Source of the DNA: Actinobacteria bacterium UBA4719
GTDB taxonomy: Bacteria > Actinomycetota > Actinomycetes > Actinomycetales > Dermatophilaceae
Direction of reading: 5' to 3'
DNA: 14,589 bases
NCBI GenBank assembly: GCA_002404345.1
Contig: DHJN01000163.1
Location: forward strand, 17,932 to 32,520
In this document: positions 8,601 through 14,589 of the stretch, one piece after another
How positions within the stretch are numbered: position 1 is the stretch's first letter
Layout of the letters: every line of letters begins with the position of its first letter
Program-made: the position numbers and the translations under genes
Notes under the pieces: model-generated
What the model saw: only the letters and a program-made list of their open reading frames with translations
What the model was told of the DNA's origin: nothing
Databases searched by the model: none

Positions 8601-10155
8601 CTACTCCATCGAGGACCTGGCTCAGCTGATCCACGACCTCAAGAACGCCAATCCTTCGGCGCGCGTGCACGTCAAGCTGGTGGCGGAGGTCGGTGTGGGG
8701 ACGGTCGCCGCCGGCGTGAGCAAGGCGCACGCCGACGTCGTGCTCATCTCGGGCCATGACGGTGGCACTGGTGCCTCCCCGCTCACCTCGCTCAAGCACG
8801 CTGGCGCGCCGTGGGAGCTGGGACTTGCCGAGACCCAGCAGACGTTGGTGCTCAACGGTCTGCGTGACCGGATCGTGGTTCAGGTCGACGGCCAGCTCAA
8901 GACCGGACGGGACGTCGTGGTCGCGGCGTTGCTCGGCGCCGAGGAGTTCGGCTTCGCCACTGCTCCGCTGGTGGTCAGCGGCTGCGTCATGATGCGTGTG
9001 TGTCACCTCGACACGTGCCCGGTGGGCATCGCTACCCAGAACCCCGAGCTGCGTTCGCGGTTCTCCGGCAAGCCCGAGTTCGTCGAGACGTTCTTTGAGT
9101 ACATCGCACAAGAGGTTCGTGAGCACCTGGCCGCCCTGGGGTTCAGGTCCCTCGAGGAAGCCATCGGCGAGGTGTCGCAGCTTGACACCGCAGCCGCGAT
9201 CCAGCACTGGAAGGCCAGCGGCCTTGACCTGTCGCCTATCCTGACAGAGGTCGAGTCGCCGGACGGTGCGTCGCGTCGCAACACCGTCAGCCAGGACCAC
9301 GGACTGGCGAAGGCCCTCGACCACAAGCTGATCGAGCTGAGCGAGGAAGCGTTGCGGGACAAGACTCCCGTGCGCATCGAGCTCCCCGTACGCAACGTCA
9401 ACCGCACGATCGGCACCATGCTTGGTCACGAGGTGACCAAGGCCTATCCGTCTGGTCTGCCCGACGACACGATCAACATCTCGCTGACGGGGTCGGCTGG
9501 ACAGTCGCTGGGGGCATTCCTCCCAGCCGGCATCACGTTGTGTATGTACGGCGACGCCAACGACTACGTGGGCAAGGGACTTTCGGGCGGCCGGGTCGTG
9601 GTTCGGCCGGACCGCTCGGCGTCGCTGCCGGCAGAGCACAACGTTATCGCCGGCAACGTGATCGCCTATGGAGCCACCAGTGGTCAGGTCTTCCTGCGCG
9701 GTCAGGTGGGCGAGCGGTTCTGCGTGCGTAACTCCGGTGCCACGGCAGTTGTCGAAGGACTGGGTGACCACGGTTGCGAGTACATGACCGGTGGCACGGT
9801 GCTGGTCCTTGGGCCTACCGGCCGCAACTTCGCGGCCGGTATGTCCGGTGGTGTGGCCTATGTCCTGGATCTGCGCAAGGACCGGGTCAACCGTGAGCTC
9901 GTCGACCTCATGCCGCTGCGTGATCGTGATGTGGAAGTCGTGCACGAACTCCTGGCCGAACATCGTCGATGGACCGAGTCCGCCGTCGCCGGAAGGCTGC
10001 TCGCGGACTGGGACAACGTCAAGAGCCGCTTCACTCTGGTCCTGCCGCGTGACTATCAGCGTGTGCTCGACGTTCGCACAACGGCCGAGTCCGAAGGACT
10101 TGACCTCAACGGCCCCGACGTCTGGGAGCGGATCATGGAGGCTTCTCGTGGCTGA
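5617..10155 (+). CDS. gltB: Glutamate synthase large (alpha) subunit
   Basis: With GltD this forms NADPH-dependent GOGAT, which moves the glutamine amide to 2-oxoglutarate to give two glutamates. The 1512-residue length is typical. The N-terminal Ntn-type glutaminase is preceded by a 24-residue propeptide; C25 in H-D-A-C-G-V-A is the expected nucleophile after cleavage. A central domain follows (roughly 480-770), then the FMN-binding synthase barrel (about 830-1200) with the [12 protein letters not shown] region and G-H-D-G-G-T-G. Cys1123, Cys1129 and Cys1134 (motif [15 protein letters not shown]) bind the 3Fe-4S cluster. The C-terminal GXGXG beta-helix spans about 1270-1480. The GTG start is the first one in frame that keeps a normal propeptide. 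It overlaps gltD by eight bases. Confidence 0.97.
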   Translation: MVSSLFSAQPTNQGLYNSEFEHDACGVALIATMRGSAGHDIIDHGLTALRNLEHRGATGADPLVGDGAGILTQIPDAFLRDVVDFELPPRGAYAAGIAFLPADANERASTEATISAIAKEEGLKVLGWRDVPVAADLVGEAARACMPFFRQLFVTASAGRVVGLGLERLAFCLRKRAEHEATVYFPSLSARTMVYKGMLTTDQLELFFPDLSDHRFATELALVHSRFSTNTFPSWPLAHPYRLIAHNGEINTVKGNRNWMQARESQLASDVIPGDLERLFPVCSKGGSDSATFDEVLELLHLGGRSLPHAVLMMIPEAWENHAEMDPARKAFYEFHATFMEPWDGPACVTFTDGTVIGAVLDRNGLRPGRYWVTDDGLVVLASETGVLDLEPSRVVRKGRLQPGRMFLVDTEHGRIVSDDEVKSSLAAQNPYEDWLHAGLINLEDLPPREHIVHTAASVARRQQTFGYTQEELRILLSPMARTGGEALGSMGTDSPIAVLSERPRLIFDYFTQLFAQVTNPPLDAIREELVTSLGTVIGPEGNALSAGPAYARQLVLPFPVLDNDELAKIVHINADGDLPGFATCLVRGLYDVSGGSAAMKARLEEIFAEVSVAIAAGARFVVLSDRDSSRDFAPIPSLLLTSAVHHHLIREKTRTLVGLLVEAGDVREVHHVALLIGFGAAAVNPYLAMETVEDMLRSGALPADIADKAVKNLIKALGKGVLKVMSKMGISTVASYRGAQAFEAIGLSQELVDSYFTGTITQLGGIGLDVVAQEVAARHATAYPLDSVRLPHRKLGVGGEYQWRREGEPHLFDPDTVFRLQHSTRTRRYDIFKQYTARVDEQSERLMTLRGLFGFAAGRTPLPIDEVEPISAIVSRFSTGAMSYGSISQEAHETIAVAMNRLGGRSNTGEGGEDEDRLLDPVRRSAIKQVASGRFGVTSLFLTQADDIQIKMAQGAKPGEGGQLPGHKVYPWVAKTRHSTPGVGLISPPPHHDIYSIEDLAQLIHDLKNANPSARVHVKLVAEVGVGTVAAGVSKAHADVVLISGHDGGTGASPLTSLKHAGAPWELGLAETQQTLVLNGLRDRIVVQVDGQLKTGRDVVVAALLGAEEFGFATAPLVVSGCVMMRVCHLDTCPVGIATQNPELRSRFSGKPEFVETFFEYIAQEVREHLAALGFRSLEEAIGEVSQLDTAAAIQHWKASGLDLSPILTEVESPDGASRRNTVSQDHGLAKALDHKLIELSEEALRDKTPVRIELPVRNVNRTIGTMLGHEVTKAYPSGLPDDTINISLTGSAGQSLGAFLPAGITLCMYGDANDYVGKGLSGGRVVVRPDRSASLPAEHNVIAGNVIAYGATSGQVFLRGQVGERFCVRNSGATAVVEGLGDHGCEYMTGGTVLVLGPTGRNFAAGMSGGVAYVLDLRKDRVNRELVDLMPLRDRDVEVVHELLAEHRRWTESAVAGRLLADWDNVKSRFTLVLPRDYQRVLDVRTTAESEGLDLNGPDVWERIMEASRG

Positions 10156-11608
10156 CCCTCGGGGATTCTTGTCCACCCGTGAGCGTGACCTGCCCAAGCG
10201 CCGTCCAGTGCCGGTCCGGCTGATGGACTGGCGTGAGGTCTACGAACAGCAAGATGTGGCCCAGCTGCGGGGTCAGGCCGGACGCTGCATGGACTGCGGT
10301 ATTCCGTTCTGCCACAACGGCTGTCCGCTGGGTAACTTGATCCCCGAGTGGAACGATCTGGTGTGGAAGGGCGACTGGCGCGAGGCCATCGAGCAGCTGC
10401 ACGCCACGAACAACTTCCCGGAGTTCACCGGTCGGTTGTGCCCGGCACCGTGCGAGACCGCGTGTGTGCTGGGAATCAACCAGCCCGCCGTGACCATCAA
10501 GCAGATCGAGGTCACGACGGTCGACCGCGCCTTCGATGCCGGAGCTGTCATGCCTCAGCCACCGGATCGCCTGAGCGGCAAGACCATTGCGGTCGTCGGT
10601 TCCGGGCCCGCCGGCCTCGCAGTTGCCCAACAGCTGACCAGGGCTGGGCACACCGTCGCCGTCTTCGAGCGCGACGACAAAGCCGGCGGCCTGCTCCGTT
10701 ACGGCATTCCCGAGTTCAAGATGGAGAAGTCCGTCCTTGACCGTCGTCTGGCGCAGATGGAGGCCGAGGGCACCCGGTTCCGAAACGGTGTTGACGTCGG
10801 TGGAGACCTGACCGGCAAACAGCTGCGCGATCGTTACGACGCTGTCGTCCTGGCTGTCGGGGCCACGGTCCCGCGTGATCTGCCCGTCCCCGGGCGTGAG
10901 CTGGACGGCGTCGTGCAGGCCATGGACTTCCTGCCTCCCGCCAACCGCGTCGCACTGGGCGAAGAGGTCGAGAACCAGGTCGTCGCCACGGGCAAGGACG
11001 TCGTCGTCATCGGCGGTGGCGACACGGGGTCGGACTGCATCGGCACCGCACACCGCCAGGGCGCCAGGTCGGTGACGTCGCTGGAGATCATGCCCCGCCC
11101 CGGTGAAGACCGCCCGGCGAACCAGCCGTGGCCGACATACCCCACGCTATTCCGTATCGCGAGCGCGCACGAAGAGGGTGGTGAGCGCGTCTACGCGGTC
11201 AGCACCAAGGCGATCCTGGGTGACGAGCTCGGCCGGGTCCGGGCCCTGGTGCTGGTAGAGGTTGAGTCCGGCGGTCAGGGCTTCACCGAGATCGAGGGTA
11301 CCGAGCGCGAGATCCCGGCGCAGCTGGTCCTGCTCGCCATGGGCTTCCTCGGACCGGAGAGCGACGGCGTGGTCGAGCAGCTCGGCGTCGAGCTGGACGA
11401 ACGCTCGAACATCAAGCGGGACAAGGCTTTCATGACATCGGTGCCGGGTGTCTTCGCTGCCGGGGATGCCGGTCGCGGCCAGTCACTGATCGTGTGGGCC
11501 ATCGCCGAGGGCCGCTCGGCGGCAGCCGGCGTGGACGCCTATCTCATGACCGGGGTCTCGGCGCTTCCCCGCCCGGTGAACCCCACGGACCGGTCACTCA
11601 GCGTGTGA
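10148..11608 (+). CDS. gltD: Glutamate synthase small (beta) subunit
   Basis: GltD takes electrons from NADPH through FAD and iron-sulfur clusters and passes them to GltB. The 486 residues begin V-A-D-P-R-G-F-L, as in actinobacterial GltD. Cluster ligands lie in [13 protein letters not shown] (C47, C50, C55, C59) and C-P-A-P-C-E-T-A-C (C98, C102, C106). The FAD-binding loop is GSGPAG (151-156), the NADPH-binding loop is GGGDTG (289-294), and a C-terminal A-A-G-D-A-G-R-G closes the FAD site. The start is GTG 10148, with GGAGG at 10137-10141 six bases upstream, inside the end of gltB. The frame is open about 360 bases further upstream, but there it only shadows gltB. Translational coupling should keep the subunits stoichiometric. 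Confidence 0.96.
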   Translation: MADPRGFLSTRERDLPKRRPVPVRLMDWREVYEQQDVAQLRGQAGRCMDCGIPFCHNGCPLGNLIPEWNDLVWKGDWREAIEQLHATNNFPEFTGRLCPAPCETACVLGINQPAVTIKQIEVTTVDRAFDAGAVMPQPPDRLSGKTIAVVGSGPAGLAVAQQLTRAGHTVAVFERDDKAGGLLRYGIPEFKMEKSVLDRRLAQMEAEGTRFRNGVDVGGDLTGKQLRDRYDAVVLAVGATVPRDLPVPGRELDGVVQAMDFLPPANRVALGEEVENQVVATGKDVVVIGGGDTGSDCIGTAHRQGARSVTSLEIMPRPGEDRPANQPWPTYPTLFRIASAHEEGGERVYAVSTKAILGDELGRVRALVLVEVESGGQGFTEIEGTEREIPAQLVLLAMGFLGPESDGVVEQLGVELDERSNIKRDKAFMTSVPGVFAAGDAGRGQSLIVWAIAEGRSAAAGVDAYLMTGVSALPRPVNPTDRSLSV

Positions 11609-11620
11609 GCTGGGGCAAGA

Positions 11621-11652
11621 CCGGGTCCCGTGACCCGGGTCGCGTCACCCGG
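11621..11652 (+). terminator. Two overlapping, mutually exclusive hairpins after gltD
   Basis: The motif CCGGGT-N6-ACCCGG occurs twice, at 11621-11638 and 11635-11652, and the two copies share CCGG at 11635-11638, so only one stem can form at a time. The first can lengthen to a 7-bp stem with loop CCGT. The centre also contains the perfect palindrome GACCCGGGTC (11632-11641). No T-tract follows. It starts 12 bases after the gltD stop and ends about 50 bases before the predicted pyk start. It may be a terminator for gltBD, or an operator upstream of pyk. Confidence 0.45.
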
Positions 11653-11690
11653 CCTCCGTCCCCGGCTCATGTCATCGCCTGATTCTCGAA

Positions 11691-11696
11691 TAGCAT
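11691..11696 (+). promoter_or_regulatory. Candidate -10 box of a leaderless pyk promoter
   Basis: TAGCAT matches TANNNT and lies exactly seven bases before the ATG at 11704. The best -35-like site is ATGTCA at 11669-11674, with a 16-bp spacer. The hexamer contains part of the alternative upstream ATG at 11695, so transcription from here would exclude that start. GATTCT at 11681-11686 is a weaker alternative that would serve ATG 11695. Confidence 0.5.
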
Positions 11697-11703
11697 GGCG
11701 GTC

Positions 11704-13152
11704 ATGCGCCGCGCAAAGATCGTTTGCACCCTTGGCCCTGCGACATCATCAGCCGATGGCGTGCGGGCCCTTGTCGCCGCGGGAATGGACGTGGCCCGGC
11801 TCAACCTCTCGCACGGGAGCTACGCAGACCATGAGGCGGTCTATGCCGAGGTGCGCAATGCCAGTAACGAGTCGGGCCGGGCTGTGGGCGTGCTCGTCGA
11901 CCTGCAGGGCCCCAAGATCCGCACCGGCCGTTTCGCCGACGGCCCGGTCACCCTGGTCAACGGCCAGCGTTTCACCATCACCGTCGATGACATCCTCGGT
12001 GGTCAGGACGGCGTGTCGACGACCTACAAAGGGCTTCCCGGGGACGTGCAGCCCGGCGACCGGTTGCTGATCGATGACGGCAAGATCGCATTGCAGGCTG
12101 TCGAGGTCACCGACACCGACGTCGTGACCGAGGTGGTCGAGGGCGGGGTCGTGTCCAACAACAAGGGTATTAACCTGCCCGGCATCGCGGTCAGCGCCCC
12201 GGCCATGTCGGAAAAGGACGAGGCGGACCTGCGCTGGGCGCTTCGGCTGCAGGCGGACATGATCGCCCTGTCGTTCGTGCGCGACGCCAAGGACATCGAA
12301 CGGGTGCACGAGATCATGGACGAGGAGGGTGTTCGTCTGCCCGTGATCGCCAAGATCGAGAAACCGCAGGCCGTCGAGAACCTCAAAGAGATCATCACCG
12401 CGTTCGACGGCGTGATGGTCGCGCGTGGTGACCTCGGTGTCGAGCTCCCGCTCGAGGAGGTCCCGCTGGTTCAGAAGCGCGCCATCGAGCTGGCCCGGCG
12501 CAGCGCCAAACCGGTGATCGTGGCCACCCAGGTGCTCGAGTCGATGATCGAGAACTTCCGACCGACCCGCGCCGAGGCCAGCGACTGCGCCAATGCCGTC
12601 CTGGACGGCGCCGACGCCATCATGCTGTCCGGTGAGACGAGCGTAGGGAAGTGGCCGATTGAAGCGGTGACCACGATGGCCCGGATCATCGAGAGCACCG
12701 AGGAACACGGCCTCGAACGTGTTCCGGCGCTCGGCACCCGCCCGCACACCGTCGGTGGAGCCGTGACGGCCGCCGCCGCGGAGATCGGCGAGCTCCTGGG
12801 GGCCAAGTACCTCGTGACGTTCACCCAGTCGGGGGACTCGGCCAGGCGGCTCTCCCGGATCCGTTCCCGGCTCCCCATGCTGGCCTTCACCCCTGTCCAG
12901 GCCACCCGCTCGAAGCTGACCCTCACCTGGGGCATCGAGACCTACCTCGTGCCGGCGTCTCGACACACCGACCAGATGGCCCGGCAGGTCGATGAGTCGC
13001 TGCTCGAGAGCGGCCGCGGTGTCGAGGGCGACACGGTGGTCATCGTCGCAGGCTCGCCTCCCGGCATACCGGGTTCGACCAACGCCCTGCGGGTGCACCG
13101 CGTGGGCGACGCCAAGAACAAGGTGGCACCGGCATACGAGGATCTCGGCTGA
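11704..13152 (+). CDS. pyk: Pyruvate kinase
   Basis: Pyruvate kinase transfers phosphate from phosphoenolpyruvate to ADP in the last step of glycolysis. From ATG 11704 the protein has 482 residues and begins M-R-R-A-K-I-V-C-T-L-G-P, as in actinobacterial homologues; ATG 11695 would add only M-A-V. Substrate and cation residues are present: R32, N34 and S36 in VARLNLSHG, the catalytic lysine K217 and Mg ligand E219 in AKIEK, and D243 in ARGDLGVELP. The ATQVLESM and MLSGETSVGKWP motifs complete the barrel. The lid domain lies at about residues 70-165 and the C-terminal allosteric domain at about 345-475. No Shine-Dalgarno precedes either ATG. The gene appears to stand alone between two structured intergenic regions. 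Confidence 0.95.
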   Translation: MRRAKIVCTLGPATSSADGVRALVAAGMDVARLNLSHGSYADHEAVYAEVRNASNESGRAVGVLVDLQGPKIRTGRFADGPVTLVNGQRFTITVDDILGGQDGVSTTYKGLPGDVQPGDRLLIDDGKIALQAVEVTDTDVVTEVVEGGVVSNNKGINLPGIAVSAPAMSEKDEADLRWALRLQADMIALSFVRDAKDIERVHEIMDEEGVRLPVIAKIEKPQAVENLKEIITAFDGVMVARGDLGVELPLEEVPLVQKRAIELARRSAKPVIVATQVLESMIENFRPTRAEASDCANAVLDGADAIMLSGETSVGKWPIEAVTTMARIIESTEEHGLERVPALGTRPHTVGGAVTAAAAEIGELLGAKYLVTFTQSGDSARRLSRIRSRLPMLAFTPVQATRSKLTLTWGIETYLVPASRHTDQMARQVDESLLESGRGVEGDTVVIVAGSPPGIPGSTNALRVHRVGDAKNKVAPAYEDLG

Positions 13153-13168
13153 GACCGAACCCACCGTT

Positions 13169-13235
13169 CTTGTTGCGCCGAGACCACCGAACCAGGCGGG
13201 CGAACCACGCAGACTGGTGGTTTGAACGCAACAAG
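13169..13235 (+). terminator. Long imperfect stem-loop downstream of pyk
   Basis: CTTGTTGCG (13169-13177) is the exact reverse complement of CGCAACAAG (13227-13235). Inside, after a symmetrical 5x5 internal loop, ACCACC (13183-13188) pairs with GGTGGT (13216-13221). An alternative inner hairpin, AACCAC (13203-13208) with GTGGTT (13217-13222), competes for the same bases. It starts 16 bases after the pyk stop and ends 46 bases before the tRNA. A pyk transcript end or 3' stabilising structure is the simplest reading; there is no U-tract. Confidence 0.45.
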
Positions 13236-13260
13236 GCGCGGACGGGCGGTTGGCGGCCGG

Positions 13261-13266
13261 TATGCT
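13261..13266 (+). promoter_or_regulatory. Candidate -10 box for tRNA-Leu
   Basis: TATGCT fits a -10 hexamer and ends 15 bases before the mature tRNA, giving a short 5' leader for RNase P to remove. I see no good -35 box at 16-18 bp. Confidence 0.35.
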
Positions 13267-13281
13267 GATCGCCGCAACCTG

Positions 13282-13364
13282 GCCGGGGTGGTGGAATGGC
13301 AGACACGGAGCACTCAAAATGCTCTGCTCGAAAGGGCGTGCGGGTTCGAGTCCCGCCCTCGGCA
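13282..13364 (+). tRNA. tRNA-Leu (anticodon CAA)
   Basis: An 83-base class II tRNA cloverleaf that reads the UUG codon. The acceptor arm is GCCGGGG (13282-13288) with CCTCGGC (13357-13363), containing one G-T pair, plus discriminator A at 13364. The D stem is GTG/CAC (13291-13293, 13304-13306). The anticodon arm is GAGCA/TGCTC around the loop CTCAAAA, with anticodon CAA at 13315-13317. The long variable arm GCTC-GAAA-GGGC (13326-13337) is typical of tRNA-Leu. The T arm is GCGGG-TTCGAGT-CCCGC (13340-13356). The next bases are CCT, so the 3' CCA is not fully encoded and must be added enzymatically. Confidence 0.95.
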
Positions 13365-13427
13365 CCTGTGTCCTTGGCACGAGTGACGCCTCCAGGCCGA
13401 CCCACGTGGCGGCGCGGGGTGGGTAGG

Positions 13428-13433
13428 TAGGCT
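13428..13433 (+). promoter_or_regulatory. Candidate -10 box of a leaderless pdtaR promoter
   Basis: TAGGCT fits TANNNT and lies seven bases before the GTG at 13441, with no Shine-Dalgarno between. This is the same geometry as before pyk. The -35 region is not recognisable. Confidence 0.5.
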
Positions 13434-13440
13434 GACCTTC

Positions 13441-14088
13441 GTGACCGACGACTCCCAGCCGCTGCCGAACCCGCCTGCCAGCCCGAATGTCAGCCCTGCC
13501 GCCAGGGTCCGCATCCTGGTGGCCGAGGACGAGGCGCTGATCCGCCTCGACCTCGCCGAAATGCTGGTCGAGGCCGGATACGAGGTCGTCGGCCAGGCGA
13601 GCAACGGCGAGCAGGCGGTTGTCCTCACCCGTGAGCTCAAGCCGGATCTGGTGATGATGGACGTCAAGATGCCGGTGCTCGACGGCATCAGCGCGGCAGA
13701 GCAGATCGGCAAGGAACGGATTGCACCGGTGGTGATGCTCACGGCGTTCAGCCAGAAGGAGCTCGTCGAGCGTGCGCGCGACGCCGGCGTCATGGCCTAC
13801 ATCGTCAAGCCGTTCACGGCCTCCGATCTCGCACCGGCCATAGGCATCGCGCGTTCTCGCTGGGTTGAGCTGCACGCCCTCGAGGCCGAGATCGCGGATC
13901 TGGGGGAGCGGCTGGAGACCCGCAAGGTCGTGGACCGCGCCAAGGGCGTACTGATGGCCGAGCTGAAGATCAGCGAGTCGGAGGCCTTCGGCTGGATCCA
14001 GAAGACCGCGATGGACCGTCGCCTGGGGATGCGTGAGGTGGCCTCAGCCGTCGTCTCCGGTATGACGGGTGGGCCGCAGGGCGCCTAG
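13441..14088 (+). CDS. pdtaR: ANTAR-domain response regulator (PdtaR type)
   Basis: A 215-residue cytoplasmic response regulator. After a Pro-rich 20-residue lead, the receiver domain (about 22-135) has the acidic pocket E29-D30-E31, phospho-acceptor D74 in M-M-D-V-K-M-P, T101 and K123 in V-K-P-F. A helical linker (about 138-160) leads to an ANTAR domain (about 150-206) with A-K-G-V-L-M and the A-F-x-W-I-Q-K-x-A-M core. ANTAR domains bind paired RNA hairpins and block transcription termination. In mycobacteria the homologue is phosphorylated by the histidine kinase PdtaS, which is not in this window. The GTG at 13441 is set by the leaderless promoter and absence of an upstream start. The gene converges on the thioesterase gene 21 bases downstream. 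Confidence 0.93.
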   Translation: MTDDSQPLPNPPASPNVSPAARVRILVAEDEALIRLDLAEMLVEAGYEVVGQASNGEQAVVLTRELKPDLVMMDVKMPVLDGISAAEQIGKERIAPVVMLTAFSQKELVERARDAGVMAYIVKPFTASDLAPAIGIARSRWVELHALEAEIADLGERLETRKVVDRAKGVLMAELKISESEAFGWIQKTAMDRRLGMREVASAVVSGMTGGPQGA

Positions 14089-14109
14089 CGCAGGTGCCTG
14101 GTCCCGTTC

Positions 14110-14568
14110 TCAGGCGCGGTCAGGCGCTGTCATGCTCCCCGGGGGGGTCGGCCGGATCAGGCAGGTGATCCGTGAGGTGCACACCCGGTTGCCGTCCTCG
14201 TCGGTGATGATGACCTCGTAGGCCGCAAGGGTGTTGCCCAGCGACAGCGCGGTCGCGGTGCCGGTGACGAACCCGGCCCGGGCCGCCCGGTGGTGAGTGG
14301 CGTTGATGTCCACACCGACCGCGATTCGCCCCTGGCCGGCATGCATCATGGCCCCGATGGAGCCCAGGGTCTCTGCGAGCACCACGCTCGCGCCTCCGTG
14401 CAACAGCCCGAACGGCTGGGTGTTGCCGGCCACCGGCATCCGACCCACGACCCGTTCGGAAGTCACCTCGACGAACTCGATCCCCATCTTCTCCCCGAGA
14501 GTTCCGCCGTGCATCATGTCGAGTCCGGGGAGAACCTGCTCCTGCTTGTCGCCCATCGACCTGCCCAT
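14110..14568 (-). CDS. Hot-dog fold acyl-CoA thioesterase (YdiI/PaaI type)
   Basis: A 152-residue single hot-dog domain protein. The stretch T-Q-P-F-G-L-L-H-G-G-A-S followed by V-V-L-A-E closely matches E. coli YdiI (MenI), giving the expected active-site residues Q51, H57 and E66. V-G-V-D-I-N-A-T-H-H-R and C-T-S-R-I-T-C-L-I fit the later strands. YdiI hydrolyses DHNA-CoA in menaquinone synthesis, but the family is promiscuous and no men genes are nearby, so the substrate is open. The start is uncertain: ATG 14568 lacks a good Shine-Dalgarno, ATG 14556 is in frame, and the frame is still open at the window edge, so the true start may lie outside. It is convergent with pdtaR. Confidence 0.88.
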   Translation of the reverse strand: MGRSMGDKQEQVLPGLDMMHGGTLGEKMGIEFVEVTSERVVGRMPVAGNTQPFGLLHGGASVVLAETLGSIGAMMHAGQGRIAVGVDINATHHRAARAGFVTGTATALSLGNTLAAYEVIITDEDGNRVCTSRITCLIRPTPPGSMTAPDRA

Positions 14569-14589
14569 CTCTGTGTCGGTGATCTCTGT

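Noticed and set aside
6289..10197. Long minus-strand frames of 668 and 624 codons opposite gltB
   Set aside because: These are antisense shadows produced by high GC at codon third positions. Their translations are low-complexity, rich in Arg, Gly, Asp and Val, and resemble no family, while the + strand frame has a complete GltB.
11749..13875. A 708-codon minus-strand frame opposite pyk, the tRNA and pdtaR
   Set aside because: It runs through the tRNA-Leu gene and two clear coding genes on the other strand, and has no recognisable domain. It is a composition artefact.
14081..14117. GCGCCT (14081-14086) with AGGCGC (14112-14117) as a bidirectional terminator between pdtaR and the thioesterase
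   Set aside because: The stem is only 6 bp with a 25-base loop, overlaps both coding ends and has no T-tract; CAGGCGC is also repeated at 14121, so the match may be chance.

Overview
The window is a stretch of high-GC actinobacterial chromosome carrying core metabolic genes. The GC-rich third codon positions, frequent GTG starts, long antisense shadow frames, and the gene order trpC-trpB-trpA / lgt / gltB-gltD / pyk / ANTAR regulator / hot-dog thioesterase all point to Actinomycetota. A Micrococcales relative (for example the Intrasporangiaceae) is my best guess, but that is inference. I see no insertion sequence, prophage, CRISPR array, toxin-antitoxin or defence locus, and base use looks even throughout. 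Apart from the last gene, every CDS and the tRNA are on the + strand.

Layout. Bases 1-52 probably hold the tail of an upstream gene. Next come four tandem 17-bp repeats (90-157), a 75-residue two-helix membrane protein of the trp-linked HGxxPAAW type (174-401) and a GC-rich hairpin (410-433). A tightly packed unit follows from 455 to 5497: trpC, trpB, trpA, a MauE/DoxX-like membrane protein, a membrane-anchored DsbA-like thiol oxidoreductase, and lgt. Its genes overlap by 1-4 bases or lie 4-14 bases apart, so co-transcription is likely. A 119-bp gap with a possible promoter leads to gltB and gltD (5617-11608), the two glutamate synthase subunits, which overlap by 8 bp. A palindromic intergenic region precedes pyk (11704-13152). 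After pyk come a long imperfect stem-loop, tRNA-Leu(CAA) at 13282-13364, and a PdtaR-type response regulator with an ANTAR domain. A YdiI/PaaI-type hot-dog thioesterase converges on the regulator from the right edge.

How the genes work together. TrpC, TrpB and TrpA are the last enzymes of tryptophan synthesis. The MauE-like and DsbA-like proteins look like a small extracytoplasmic thiol-disulfide pair, placed directly before the lipoprotein-maturation enzyme Lgt, so the second half of that unit is an envelope-protein module. GltBD makes glutamate from glutamine and 2-oxoglutarate, and pyruvate kinase ends glycolysis. The ANTAR regulator probably acts on RNA elsewhere in the genome.

The most interesting signals are regulatory. 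Three genes (trpC, pyk, pdtaR) have a TAGNNT hexamer exactly 6-7 bases before a start codon and no Shine-Dalgarno sequence, which suggests leaderless transcripts. There is also a regular 17-bp repeat array abutting a Shine-Dalgarno, and a pair of mutually exclusive hairpins between gltD and pyk. I did not find a convincing novel multi-gene system.
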